Shown: piece by piece, positions 1-9,848 of the stretch | Position numbering within the stretch: the first letter of the stretch is position 1 | How the letters are laid out: each line of letters starts with the position of its first letter | NCBI GenBank assembly: GCA_947054185.1 | Contig: CAMRVW010000002.1 | Span: 1-38,613, forward strand | DNA: 38,613 nt | Source: an uncultured Rikenellaceae bacterium | Lineage (GTDB): Bacteria; Bacteroidota; Bacteroidia; Bacteroidales; Rikenellaceae | Reading direction: 5' to 3' | Made by a program: the position numbers and the translations under genes | Notes under the pieces: model-generated | Told to the model about the DNA's origin: nothing | The model's input: the letters and a program-made list of their open reading frames with translations, nothing else | The model's database searches: none

Positions 1-75
1 GCAGGATTCGAACCTACGAAGACATAAGTCAGCAGATTTACAGTCTGCCCCAGTTGGCCACTTTGGTACCTCCCC
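1..75 (-). tRNA. tRNA-Tyr (anticodon GTA), 3' end truncated by window start
   Basis: Reverse complement reads GGGGAGGTACCAAAGTGGCCAACTGGGGCAGACTGTAAATCTGC...GGTTCGAATCCTGC; anticodon loop CTGTAAA, long variable arm, T-loop TTCGAAT. Confidence 0.92.
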
Positions 76-92
76 AAAAATATTTTCTTGAG

Positions 93-166
93 AGCCGATG
101 GAGGGATTCGAACCCACGGCCTGCTGATTACAAATCAGCTGCTCTGGCCAACTGAGCTACATCGGC
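93..166 (-). tRNA. tRNA-Thr (anticodon TGT)
   Basis: Reverse complement GCCGATGTAGCTCAGTTGGCCAGAGCAGCTGATTTGTAATCAGCAGGCCGTGGGTTCGAATCCCTCCATCGGCT; complete cloverleaf, anticodon loop TTTGTAA. Confidence 0.95.
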
Positions 167-360
167 ATGGCTCTCTCAACGTTTTTTGGTCGTGCAAATA
201 TAGAGACTATTTCAATACCATCCAAATATTTCGAATACTTTTTTATACATTTTTATTGGCACCCTGTTTAAACATACATCAAACACATCTGACATACAAT
301 CCTTTATGTCGCACAAAAACATCTCGAAATGTCTTCTGCTTTCAATCGACAAAATGTCGC

Positions 361-1380
361 TTATGGTTTTGACGAGAATAGTTTGGCGCTCTCGGCAATC
401 AGCATGAGGTCGGCCAACACCACTGCCGCCGCAGCCTCGGCAATGACAGGTACGCGCAAAGCGATGCAGGCATCGTGGCGTCCCTTTACTCTCAGAGGAG
501 TGACGGTGTCGGCAGAGAAATCGTATGTCATCTGAGGCACCGATATGCTCGAGGTGGGTTTGACGGCGAGGCGGAACACTATGTTGTTACCGTTGGTTAT
601 GCCGCCGTTGACACCGCCCGCATGGTTGGTGGCGGTATGGCCTGCGGCATCGGTGATGGGGTCGTTGTGCTGTGAGCCGGTACGTGCGGCAGAGGCAAAC
701 CCCTCGCCGAACTCCACCCCCCGCACTCCGGGTATGGAAAACAGAAGGTGCGACACGCGGCTCTCGACAGAGTCGAAAAAGGGCTCACCCCACCCCACAG
801 GCACACCCGAAGCGGTACACTCGACGATACCGCCTATGGAGTCGCCATGAGCCAAGGTATCTTCTATAATATCGGCAAAGCGGCTTTTGTCGTCACAACC
901 GCCCACTGCCGTAACCTCGGCGGATATCGCAACGCCGTAACGCGACAGCATCTTCTTGGCAATGCTGCCGGCAACCACCAACCCGAGGGTTATGCGTCCG
1001 GAGAAGTGGCCGCCACCGCGATAGTCGTTGAAGCCGTCGTATTTGACACGGGCGACAAAGTCGGAGTGGCCCGGACGCGGATGGGTGACAAGACTGGAAT
1101 AATCGCCGCTGAGGGTGTTTTGATTATCGAAGAGCACCATCAAAGGCGCCCCCGTGGTGTGTCCGTCAAACACGCCGCTGACGATGCGCGGAGTGTCGGA
1201 CTCTTTGCGAGGAGTGGTGCCTCGTGCCCCGGGCTTGCGGCGGGCGAGGTCGGCAAGGAGATCGCCCTCGCAAAGAGGAAGACCGGCAGGTATGCCGTCG
1301 ACAGTGACGCCGACACCGTTGCCGTGCGACTCCCCGAAGAGGGATATACGGAAAAGGGTACCTGTCGAATTCATCGTCAC
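361..1380 (-). CDS. aroC: chorismate synthase
   Basis: 339 aa; GTLFRISLFGESHGNGVGVTVDGIPAGLPL and GGGHFSGRITLGLVVAG motifs. Confidence 0.96.
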   Translation of the reverse strand: MTMNSTGTLFRISLFGESHGNGVGVTVDGIPAGLPLCEGDLLADLARRKPGARGTTPRKESDTPRIVSGVFDGHTTGAPLMVLFDNQNTLSGDYSSLVTHPRPGHSDFVARVKYDGFNDYRGGGHFSGRITLGLVVAGSIAKKMLSRYGVAISAEVTAVGGCDDKSRFADIIEDTLAHGDSIGGIVECTASGVPVGWGEPFFDSVESRVSHLLFSIPGVRGVEFGEGFASAARTGSQHNDPITDAAGHTATNHAGGVNGGITNGNNIVFRLAVKPTSSISVPQMTYDFSADTVTPLRVKGRHDACIALRVPVIAEAAAAVVLADLMLIAESAKLFSSKP

Positions 1381-2129
1381 ATGTTTTTACGTGCCCTCTT
1401 GGCCATGGCCGAGGCGAACACGAAGTTGTTGAGCTCTTCGTTGTCGCTCATCAATATGTCGTCTTTAGTGCCGTGCCACCACATCTTGCCTTGGTATATG
1501 AACACGATGGTATCGCCGATCTCCATCACCGAGTTCATGTCGTGGGTATTGATGATGGTGGTGATGTCATACTCTTCGGTGATCTCTTTTATGAGGTTGT
1601 CGATGACAATGGAGGTGAGAGGATCCAACCCCGAGTTAGGCTCGTCGCAGAAGAGGTAACGCGGCTTCATCACAATGGCCCTGGCGATAGAGACGCGCTT
1701 GACCATACCGCCGCTTATCTCTGAAGGATAGAGCTTGTGCGCATTTTCAAGCCGTACGCGTTTGAGGGTCTCGTTGACCATGTCGAGCTTCTCCTCTTCC
1801 GAAAGATCGGTGAAGACGTCGAGCGGGAACTTGACATTCTCCTCGACGGTGAACGAGTCGAAGAGCGCACCGCCCTGAAAGATCATGCCCACCTGCTTTC
1901 TGATCTCTTTCTTATGGTTGAAGTCGAGCGTGTTGTAACACACGTCGTCGTAATATATATTGCCGCCGTCTATATGGTGCAACCCCACCAACGACTTGAG
2001 AAGCACCGTTTTGCCCGATCCGCTCTGACCTATTATAAGGTTGGTTTTGCCCGTCTCGAAAACGGCGGAGACATCGTCGAGCACCGCGCGCCCGTCGAAC
2101 TGTTTTGTCACATGGTCGGCTTTTATCAT
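1377..2129 (-). CDS. MlaF-like ABC transporter ATP-binding protein
   Basis: Walker A GQSGSGKT, signature SGGMVKRVSIARAI, Walker B YLFCDEPNSGLDP; 4-nt overlap with aroC. Confidence 0.9.
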   Translation of the reverse strand: MIKADHVTKQFDGRAVLDDVSAVFETGKTNLIIGQSGSGKTVLLKSLVGLHHIDGGNIYYDDVCYNTLDFNHKKEIRKQVGMIFQGGALFDSFTVEENVKFPLDVFTDLSEEEKLDMVNETLKRVRLENAHKLYPSEISGGMVKRVSIARAIVMKPRYLFCDEPNSGLDPLTSIVIDNLIKEITEEYDITTIINTHDMNSVMEIGDTIVFIYQGKMWWHGTKDDILMSDNEELNNFVFASAMAKRARKNM

Positions 2130-2140
2130 GGCCCGTTTGT

Positions 2141-2893
2141 TTAGTAATTGAAAAAGAGCTTGGTTAGTATCACATTGAAAACCAACACCACTATGGTGCT
2201 CGACACCACCGCCTGTGTGCTCGACCGCCCCACCTCGAGCGAGTTGCCCTTGGCATAATAGCCGTAATATGACGAGACGGACGTTATGATGAACGCAAAC
2301 ACAATCATCTTGGTGAAACCGTAAAAGACCAGATAGGGGCGGAAATCGCTGGTAAGGCCGGTCATGAAGTCGTCGGGTGTCATCATATCGACGGTAAATA
2401 CGATAAAATAGCCGCCCAACACACCCATTATCATGCTCATAAGCGTGAGCATGGGAAAAAAGACAATGGATGCTATTATCTTGGGCAGTATCAAGTGGTT
2501 GGCCGAGTTGACACCCATTATCTCGAGGGCGTCTATCTGCTCGGTTATGCGCATGGAGCCTATCTCGGAGGCTATATTGGAACCCACCTTGCCGGCAAGT
2601 ATCAGCGCCACAATGGTGGAGCTGAACTCGAGAATGAGCGACTCGCGTGTGGCATAACCTATAAGATACTTTGGCAAAAAGGGCGATTCGAGGTTAATGG
2701 CCATCTGGAGTGCCACAACGGCCCCCATAAACACCGATATTATGGCCACTATGCCTATTGAGTTGAGCCCCAACTTCTCCATCTCGTCCATCAGCTGACG
2801 GGTAAACACCCGTCTTTTGACAGGACGTCTGAACACCTTTTGCATCAGCAACATATAGTTGCCGATCTCTCCGAGTATCTTGGTCACGAACAT
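2141..2893 (-). CDS. MlaE-family ABC transporter permease
   Basis: 250 aa; GxVGSxIASEIGSMRITEQIDALEIMGVN is the MlaE/YrbE signature. Confidence 0.92.
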   Translation of the reverse strand: MFVTKILGEIGNYMLLMQKVFRRPVKRRVFTRQLMDEMEKLGLNSIGIVAIISVFMGAVVALQMAINLESPFLPKYLIGYATRESLILEFSSTIVALILAGKVGSNIASEIGSMRITEQIDALEIMGVNSANHLILPKIIASIVFFPMLTLMSMIMGVLGGYFIVFTVDMMTPDDFMTGLTSDFRPYLVFYGFTKMIVFAFIITSVSSYYGYYAKGNSLEVGRSSTQAVVSSTIVVLVFNVILTKLFFNY

Positions 2894-3222
2894 CTCATTT
2901 TCAATTTTACATTACTATCAGGCAACTGCCGCAAGGCGCCACGAGAACTTGCATTTCATCAAGGGCTCAACATCGGACTTCAGGGCAGCGTTGGTTTCGC
3001 CTCTTTCCCTCGGCTTTTCCGCATCGCCGCACAAGCATCCGCGGTCATAAGTTGACCGAGACAAAGATAAGACTTTTTCCGATAGGGTGTATAAAAGCCT
3101 CGCCATTTTCATTATCGTATATGGGCGGGCAACAGATGCCTCTCTCCGTCGCACACAAGGTTCCGCCCTCTCAATCTGACGACAAACAGTCCGGACACAG
3201 CCTTATTCTCAATATAAAATAT

Positions 3223-3230
3223 TACATTTG
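3223..3230 (+). promoter_or_regulatory. Bacteroidetes -7 box TACATTTG upstream of the GH29 gene
   Basis: TAnnTTTG match 24 nt before the ATG; no clear -33 TTTG. Confidence 0.5.
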
Positions 3231-3253
3231 CATAAAATTACAGACACTCATTT

Positions 3254-5320
3254 ATGCTTAGACATCTTATCCTATTGTGGACAGGAGCACTATCGCTCAT
3301 CTCCTGCCACCATCCGGCTCCGCCTGCCCCCGTGCACCCCATCCCCACACACAACCAAATAGAGTGGCAGAAGATGGAAAATTACGCATTCGTCCACTTC
3401 GGCCTCAACACGTTTAACGATCTCGAATGGGGCTATGGCAACACCCCCGCCTCCACATTCAACCCCACCGACCTCGACTGCGACCAGTGGGCTCGTACCA
3501 TCAAGGCCGCGGGGCTTAAGGGGGTCATGCTCACTGCCAAACACCATGACGGTTTCTGCCTGTGGCCCTCGCAATACACCGAATACAGCGTTAAGAACTC
3601 GCCATGGAAAGGCGGCAAGGGCGATATGGTCAAAGAGCTCTCTGAGGCCTGTCGCCGCCACGGGCTCAAGTTCGGCATCTATCTGTCGCCCTGGGACCGC
3701 AACCACGCCGAATATGGCCGTCCCGAATATGTCACCTATTTCCACAATCAGATGGAAGAGCTCCTGACCGGTTACGGCGACCTCTTCGAATATTGGTTTG
3801 ACGGAGCAAACGGCGGCGACGGCTGGTATGGCGGCGCCAACGAGAAACGCAGCATCGATGCAAGCACATATTACCAATATGAAAAGGCCCGCAAAACCAT
3901 CAACCGCTTGCAGCCCGAGGCCGTGATATTCGGCGGCACCTGCGCCGACATACGCTGGATAGGCAACGAACAGGGATGGGCTGCCGAGACAAACTGGGCC
4001 ATGTTTGACGACAACAAGGGCGGCGAGCCCACCGAGGGCATGCAGGATGGGCAGACGTGGCAACCGGGCGAGTGCGACGTATCGATACGCCCGGGCTGGT
4101 TCTATCACCCCCGCGAAGACCATCAGTTACGCAGCCTCTCGCACCTTGTCGACCTCTATTACCGCAGTGTCGGCCACAACTCCAACCTCCTGCTCAACTT
4201 CCCTGTTGCGCTCAACGGCAAGATACACCCGGCCGACTCCGCCCGTGCCGTCGAGTGGCGCCGCACGATAGATGCCGAGTTGGCCACCAATCTCCTGCAT
4301 AAGGCCGAGGCCTGCGCCGACAACCACCGCGGAGGCTCGCGGCGATATGCCCCCGACAAAGCCGTCGACGGAGACTGGGATACCTATTGGGCCACCGACG
4401 ACTCCGTACACCACGGCTGCATCACCCTGACGCTGCCGCAAAAACAGCCCCTCAACAGATTGCTGATACAAGAATACATACCTTTAGGCCAACGCGTCAT
4501 CTCATTCTCTGTCGAGTATCACGCCGACGGCAAATGGCTCCCCGTCGAGATCCCCGAGAAGACCACCACCGTCGGTTACAAACGCATCCTCAGGTTTCCT
4601 TCCATTGAGGCCGACCAAATACGCATCTGTTTCGACAAGTCGCGAGGCCCCTTGTGCATCAACAACATAGAGGCCTTTTACGCCCCCGTATTGTTAGAAG
4701 AGCCCTCCATCACCCGCGATGGCGCAGACAAAGTCATCATCACCTCGGGCGACAATGAGTCGGCGATCCATTACACAACCGACGGTACCACCCCCACCGC
4801 ATCTTCACCGCGTTACGACCCCTCGCATCCTTTCGTCATGCCGGGCAAGGGTCAGGTCAAGGCTGTCAACATAGACCCGGCGACCGGCCGCCAAAGCGCC
4901 GTTGCCGTCAAACAGTTCGATATCCCGGCGTCACGCTTCACCCTCAAGGGCGGCGACAGAGAGCAGGTTTCCAGGTCTAAAGCCATGTTCGACGGCAACG
5001 GATACACCGCCTATTACCTGCCCGCAGGAGCCAAGCAAGAGGTTGCGATAGACCTTGGAGGCACATACCGCCTCAAAGGCTTCACATACACTCCGGACCA
5101 AAACCGATGGGCTTCGGGTGTCATCACCCGCTTCGAACTATATGTCGACAACCGCCCCGTGGCCTCGGGCGAGTTCTCGAACATCAAAAACAACCCTGTC
5201 GAACAGACAGTAACCTTCAGTCCGGTCAAAGGCCGCACTGTCAGGTTAGTGGCCACTGACCTGACAGAGGGCCGCCGCGCCGGCATAGGAGAATTCTCAG
5301 TCATAACCGCCGACGATTAA
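3254..5320 (+). CDS. alpha-L-fucosidase (GH29-like) lipoprotein with C-terminal discoidin/F5-8C-like domain
   Basis: 688 aa; lipobox-like LISC; WQKMENYAFVHFGLNTFNDLEWG, TAKHHDGFCLWPS, FEYWFDGANGG. Confidence 0.88.
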   Translation: MLRHLILLWTGALSLISCHHPAPPAPVHPIPTHNQIEWQKMENYAFVHFGLNTFNDLEWGYGNTPASTFNPTDLDCDQWARTIKAAGLKGVMLTAKHHDGFCLWPSQYTEYSVKNSPWKGGKGDMVKELSEACRRHGLKFGIYLSPWDRNHAEYGRPEYVTYFHNQMEELLTGYGDLFEYWFDGANGGDGWYGGANEKRSIDASTYYQYEKARKTINRLQPEAVIFGGTCADIRWIGNEQGWAAETNWAMFDDNKGGEPTEGMQDGQTWQPGECDVSIRPGWFYHPREDHQLRSLSHLVDLYYRSVGHNSNLLLNFPVALNGKIHPADSARAVEWRRTIDAELATNLLHKAEACADNHRGGSRRYAPDKAVDGDWDTYWATDDSVHHGCITLTLPQKQPLNRLLIQEYIPLGQRVISFSVEYHADGKWLPVEIPEKTTTVGYKRILRFPSIEADQIRICFDKSRGPLCINNIEAFYAPVLLEEPSITRDGADKVIITSGDNESAIHYTTDGTTPTASSPRYDPSHPFVMPGKGQVKAVNIDPATGRQSAVAVKQFDIPASRFTLKGGDREQVSRSKAMFDGNGYTAYYLPAGAKQEVAIDLGGTYRLKGFTYTPDQNRWASGVITRFELYVDNRPVASGEFSNIKNNPVEQTVTFSPVKGRTVRLVATDLTEGRRAGIGEFSVITADD

Positions 5321-5335
5321 TTTGCACTGTCTCCG

Positions 5336-5368
5336 AAAAAAGCGACGGATCACCTCCGCCGCTTTTTT
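5336..5368 (+). terminator. intrinsic terminator-like hairpin after the GH29 gene
   Basis: AAAAAAGCG-a-CGG / CCG-c-CGCTTTTTT stem-loop. Confidence 0.75.
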
Positions 5369-5462
5369 GTTTGTCCACAGCCAAAAGCGCATGGCGACAA
5401 GTGGAGTGATCTGCTGCCGCTTGTGGCGGCCGGGATGATTTCCGAGTCTCGATTTTTTTTCA

Positions 5463-5470
5463 TAACTTTG
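5463..5470 (+). promoter_or_regulatory. -7 box TAACTTTG upstream of aroA
   Basis: TTTC at 5439-5442, N20, TAACTTTG; ATG follows at 5492. Confidence 0.55.
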
Positions 5471-5491
5471 TTTGGACTAAAACGCACTCGA

Positions 5492-6745
5492 ATGCATAAG
5501 ACGATACACCCCTCATCGATATCGGGCACCACGGCGGCCCCGTCGTCGAAAAGTTACGCCCAACGGGCCATTGCGGTGGCCACGCTTGCCGACGGCGAGT
5601 CGATACTGCGCAACATAGGACGGTGCGACGACATCGATGCCGCCCTGTCGGTGGCAGAGGCATTGGGGGCGACAGTCTCTCGCACGGGTGGCGACGTCTC
5701 TATCATAGGGCACTCCACCCTGACACCGACGTCAGAGACGCTGTCGGTGGGTGAGTCGGGGCTGGCGGCGCGTCTTTTCACACCAATAGCCGCCATGCTT
5801 CAGAAAAAGGTGACCATAACGGGTCACGGGTCGTTGATGTCACGTCCCGTGTCGATGATGGAAGAGCCGTTGCGCCGGTTAGGCGTGGAGGTGACCACAT
5901 CGGAAGGGAAGTTGCCCGTAACCGTTCGCGGACCGCTAAAAGGGGGGCATGCAGAGGTGGACGGCAGCGTCAGCTCGCAATTCCTGACAGGCCTGCTCAC
6001 CGCATTGCCTCTTGCCGGGGGCGATTCGGTGATAACGGCGGAAAACCTGGTGTCGCGTCCTTACATAGACATGACGTGCGATGTGTTGCGGTCGTTCGGA
6101 GTACATGTCGACAACGACAGTTACCGCACATTCACCATAAAGGGAGGGCAGCGTTACAAGCATCAGTGTTACAACATAGAGGGCGACTGGAGCGGGGCCT
6201 CGTGCCTTCTGGTGGCGGGTGCACTCGCCGGCGACGTGACAGTGACCAATCTGTGCGGACGGTCGTTGCAGGCCGACAAGGCCATACTCGAGGCGTTAGA
6301 CTATGCCGGCGCCGATATTTCTATAGAGTGGGGCCATGTGAGGGTCAGGCACTCGATGCTCAACTCTTTCTCGTTCGACGCCACCAACTGCCCCGACCTC
6401 TTTCCTGCCCTGGTGGCCCTGGCGGCCGGATGCAGAGGCGAGAGCACACTGTTGGGCACAAGCCGCCTGACACACAAAGAGAGCGACCGCGCCAAGGTGT
6501 TGATAGACCTTTACTCCGCCATGGGCATAGAGATAAACGCCGAATATGACGACGCCCTGATAGTGCGCGGAGGAGAGATAAAAGGAGGCATGACCCTGTC
6601 GAGCCACGGTGACCACAGAATGGCCATGTCGGTGGCCGTGAGCGCATTGCGTGCAGACAAGCCCATAACAATAGAGGGGGCGGAGGCTGTGGGCAAGTCT
6701 TATGCCGGCTTTTTCGACGATCTGAAAAGACTGACGGGAAAGTAA
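5492..6745 (+). CDS. aroA: 3-phosphoshikimate 1-carboxyvinyltransferase (EPSP synthase)
   Basis: SSKSYAQRAIAVATLADGES, GESGLAARLFTPIAA, GDHRMAMSVAVSALRA; start moved to the internal ATG after the promoter. Confidence 0.93.
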   Translation: MHKTIHPSSISGTTAAPSSKSYAQRAIAVATLADGESILRNIGRCDDIDAALSVAEALGATVSRTGGDVSIIGHSTLTPTSETLSVGESGLAARLFTPIAAMLQKKVTITGHGSLMSRPVSMMEEPLRRLGVEVTTSEGKLPVTVRGPLKGGHAEVDGSVSSQFLTGLLTALPLAGGDSVITAENLVSRPYIDMTCDVLRSFGVHVDNDSYRTFTIKGGQRYKHQCYNIEGDWSGASCLLVAGALAGDVTVTNLCGRSLQADKAILEALDYAGADISIEWGHVRVRHSMLNSFSFDATNCPDLFPALVALAAGCRGESTLLGTSRLTHKESDRAKVLIDLYSAMGIEINAEYDDALIVRGGEIKGGMTLSSHGDHRMAMSVAVSALRADKPITIEGAEAVGKSYAGFFDDLKRLTGK

Positions 6746-6827
6746 AAAAAGCATCGAATGCAACTTCCTGACACAAAGACATTTTTGGCTGCACAGATAT
6801 AATTTAGGGTAAAAAACAAACAAAATA

Positions 6828-6859
6828 TTTGCACAATATAAACAAACGACCTATATTTG
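6828..6859 (+). promoter_or_regulatory. Bacteroidetes sigma-ABfr-type promoter for tRNA-Pro
   Basis: TTTG (6828-6831)-N20-TATATTTG (6852-6859). Confidence 0.8.
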
Positions 6860-6874
6860 CACCCGTAAAACACT

Positions 6875-6949
6875 CGGGGTGTAGCTCAGCCCGGTTAGAG
6901 TACACGTCTGGGGGGCGTGTGGCCGCTGGTTCGAATCCAGTCACCCCGA
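6875..6949 (+). tRNA. tRNA-Pro (anticodon GGG)
   Basis: CGGGGTG...CACCCCG acceptor; anticodon stem-loop CACGT-CTGGGGG-GCGTG; T-arm GCTGG-TTCGAAT-CCAGT. Confidence 0.93.
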
Positions 6950-6958
6950 CTGGTTGTT

Positions 6959-6993
6959 GCAAAGGAGTCAAGATTAATCTTGGCTCCTTTTGC
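6959..6993 (+). terminator. hairpin terminator after tRNA-Pro
   Basis: GCAAAGGAGtCAAGATTAATCTTGgCTCCTTTTGC inverted repeat. Confidence 0.75.
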
Positions 6994-7301
6994 ATTGTAT
7001 ATGTGTCGATTACATTTCATACAATTTATTACGATGTAAACAGGCGCCAATTTATTACAAGCCGCAGAGCTGCCTCCCATTACTCCTATAATTCCGAAAT
7101 CATTACGCTTTCCACCTTAACCTTACACGGTGCGCGGGGCGTCGTTCTTTTTTCGTTTAAATACCCTCTGGTGCGCACGAAAGAGGTTTGAACCGATGCT
7201 TCGGCACGCAAAACGGGCCTTATGCCGAACCGTGCCCATATTGCATTGCCGGCATGGCGTCGTGCGGACATACTTAAGGCAGGCTTGTTGCCGAAAATGA
7301 T

Positions 7302-7309
7302 TATCTTTG
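7302..7309 (+). promoter_or_regulatory. -7 box TATCTTTG immediately upstream of rnhA
   Basis: TAnnTTTG ends 4 nt before the ATG at 7314. Confidence 0.5.
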
Positions 7310-7313
7310 CGGC

Positions 7314-7775
7314 ATGAAAACGAAAATAACCGTATATACAGACGGATCGTCGCGGGGTAATCCCGGCCCCGGCGGCTATGGGGTGGTATTGCAGTCGGGG
7401 CCGTACTATAAGGAGCTGTCGGCGGGCTATCGTCTCACCACCAACAACCGTATGGAGCTGCTGGCCGTGATTGTCGCCCTTGAGGCCATAAAGGCAGAAC
7501 AGGCCGAGGTGACCGTATATTCCGACTCCAAATATGTGGTGGACTCGATAACTCTCGGATGGGTGTTCGGGTGGGTCAAAAACAGATTCAAAGACAAGAA
7601 AAACAAAGACCTGTGGATGCGTTACCTGCCTCTGCATCAGAAGTTCAAACCGCAATATGTGTGGGTAAAGGGACACGCATCGATACCGCTCAACGAAAGA
7701 TGCGACCGTTTGGCAACCGCCGCCGCCGACTCACCCGACCTGCCCGCCGACGAGGGATATGAGCGGGAGATGTGA
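7314..7775 (+). CDS. rnhA: ribonuclease HI
   Basis: ITVYTDGSSRGNPGPGGYGVVL, NNRMELLAVIVALEAI, VTVYSDSKYVVD, WVKGHA. Confidence 0.94.
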   Translation: MKTKITVYTDGSSRGNPGPGGYGVVLQSGPYYKELSAGYRLTTNNRMELLAVIVALEAIKAEQAEVTVYSDSKYVVDSITLGWVFGWVKNRFKDKKNKDLWMRYLPLHQKFKPQYVWVKGHASIPLNERCDRLATAAADSPDLPADEGYEREM

Positions 7776-7875
7776 CAGGCGTCAGCGGCAAGCATACAAA
7801 CATGACAGCCAGCGTATTAGACCTGTATATGTTTTGTGTGGCATTACATTTTGTTAGGTTATGCCGAAAAATAAT

Positions 7876-7883
7876 TATCTTTG
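7876..7883 (+). promoter_or_regulatory. -7 box TATCTTTG for the Ig-like lipoprotein gene
   Basis: TTTG-N22-TATCTTTG, ATG at 7902. Confidence 0.55.
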
Positions 7884-7901
7884 CTTGTCATAATATCAAA
7901 A

Positions 7902-9848
7902 ATGAGATTCATATCCAAATACATAACGATCGCACTGTTGTTTGCCGGCGCCTTTGCGGTCAACCAGGGGTGTGCCAATCCGTCGGCACCCACGGGCGGC
8001 CCCCAAGACACTCTGCCGCCCCGCATACTCTCGATTGTGCCGGCCAATTTCACGACACATTTCGGCGGCGGGCGCATAGTAATCACCTTTGACGAGTATG
8101 TGCAGCTGAAAGATGTGCAGAAAGAGGTCATAATATCGCCGCCCATAGAGCGCAGGCCCATGATGACGCTCAAAGGGCGGTCGGTGCACATCAACTTCAC
8201 CGAAGATATAAAGCTCGACCCCAACACCACATATAAGATAGACTTTGGCAAGGCAATAGCCGACAACAACGAGGGTAACATACTTTACGGCTTTACTTAC
8301 GTATTCTCGACAGGCGACCATATAGACTCGCTGGCCATGTCGGGGCAGGTTGTCGACGCCTTTTCGGGCGACTCGCTGTTTAACGCCACCCTGCTGTTTT
8401 TCGATGCCGCGGTCGACACCACCGCTTACGACTCCACCCTATTCATAGGCAAGCCTCTCTCGACGGCGCGCACCGACAGCATGGGCGTATTTCTGGCCAC
8501 CAACCTCAAGCCCATGAGTTACCGCATATATGCCATTGCCGACGACAACGGCAACGGCAGGTATGAGCCCGGCACCGACAAAGTGGCATTTACAGACTCG
8601 GCATACAACCCAGCCCTGATGCCCCCGTTCAAGGTGTGGTGGAACCAAAAGCGCATGCGCATAGAGGCCACCCCGCAGATGAGGATGCGCGCATTCGGCG
8701 AGAAGGCCGTACGCCGTCAGTCGCTCACCAAGATAACACGCACCGACAAATATTCGTTCTTCCTCGAATTCTCATCGCAAGATCCCGAGGGAGTGCGCAT
8801 TATGATGGACCGCGTGGACAGCTCGGCTTTCATTGTCAAAAGATCACGCCACGGCGACTCCGTCAACGTGTGGATAGACACCACACTGGTAACGGGTGCG
8901 GTGCCCGACACGCTTAAGGGCGTGGTGGAGTTCATGACCACCGACTCGTTAGGCCGCGACACGCTCGGCGCCCGCTCATTCAGGCTCGCGCCCCTTAGAG
9001 AGGCGCGCAGGAACTCACGAAAAGAGGAGCCCGAGAAGCCCGAAAACCCGTTCAAGGTGGAGGTGAGGGCCTCTAACCCGCTCAACCCCCACGGCACCAT
9101 AGACATGCGTTTCAAGGTGCCGTTGCGACAACCGGTGACCGACAGCATCGTCCTTATGGCCGAGGTCAAAGAGCCGGTGACGGAGGGTCCGCGCGGCGAC
9201 AGGCGTCTGGAGCAGAAAGAGAGCGAGCCCAAAGAGGCGGTGTTTGAAAAGGTGCCGTTCACGTTCGAGCGCGACAGCATAGACATACTTCTGTGGAGGC
9301 TTGGCAGCAAGTGGCGCCCCGACAGCCGTTACAGGCTCGAAATATTGCCCGGGGCACTGACCGACATTTACGGAGGAAGCAACGACACGCTCAAATCGGA
9401 CTTCACGGTAATGAAACCCGACAATTACACCCGTTTCATACTCGATGTAAAAGCCGACCGGTCAAAGAGATATATAGTGCAGCTGACCGGCACCAACGGC
9501 ACCGTCAAATATGAGAAAAAACATGTGGGGCCCGGTAAGGTGACTTTCGATTACATAGAGCCGTCGCAGGATTACAAGATACGCATAATAGAAGACATTG
9601 ACAACAACGGCCTGTGGGACAGCGGACGTCTGGTGGAGAGGGTGCATCCCGAGCGCGTGGCTTTCTTTGCCGACGACCACGGCAACAGCGTCATAAGCAC
9701 CAAGGCCAACTGGGACATATTGCTCTCTCTCGATATGAACCACATATTCGACGGGGCCGTCACCAATGTGCGTAACACCATAACAAAGCCGGGCGATGCC
9801 GACGAGTCGACCAAAGATCTGCCGGTAAGCGATGAGGAGGATGAGTGA
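7902..9848 (+). CDS. bacterial Ig-like (SbsA-type) domain lipoprotein
   Basis: Signal and lipobox-like QGCANPSAPTGGPQDTLPPRILSIVPAN...ITFDEYVQL, typical of Bacteroidetes Ig-like N-terminus. Confidence 0.8.
   Translation: MRFISKYITIALLFAGAFAVNQGCANPSAPTGGPQDTLPPRILSIVPANFTTHFGGGRIVITFDEYVQLKDVQKEVIISPPIERRPMMTLKGRSVHINFTEDIKLDPNTTYKIDFGKAIADNNEGNILYGFTYVFSTGDHIDSLAMSGQVVDAFSGDSLFNATLLFFDAAVDTTAYDSTLFIGKPLSTARTDSMGVFLATNLKPMSYRIYAIADDNGNGRYEPGTDKVAFTDSAYNPALMPPFKVWWNQKRMRIEATPQMRMRAFGEKAVRRQSLTKITRTDKYSFFLEFSSQDPEGVRIMMDRVDSSAFIVKRSRHGDSVNVWIDTTLVTGAVPDTLKGVVEFMTTDSLGRDTLGARSFRLAPLREARRNSRKEEPEKPENPFKVEVRASNPLNPHGTIDMRFKVPLRQPVTDSIVLMAEVKEPVTEGPRGDRRLEQKESEPKEAVFEKVPFTFERDSIDILLWRLGSKWRPDSRYRLEILPGALTDIYGGSNDTLKSDFTVMKPDNYTRFILDVKADRSKRYIVQLTGTNGTVKYEKKHVGPGKVTFDYIEPSQDYKIRIIEDIDNNGLWDSGRLVERVHPERVAFFADDHGNSVISTKANWDILLSLDMNHIFDGAVTNVRNTITKPGDADESTKDLPVSDEEDE

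Noticed and set aside
88-372. ORF MRADGGIRTHGLLITNQLLWPTELHRHG...
   Set aside because: It is the antisense of tRNA-Thr, a classic spurious ORF.
6804-6995. ORF with PVGVTGFEPAATRPPDVYSNRAELHP
   Set aside because: It is the antisense of tRNA-Pro and its terminator.
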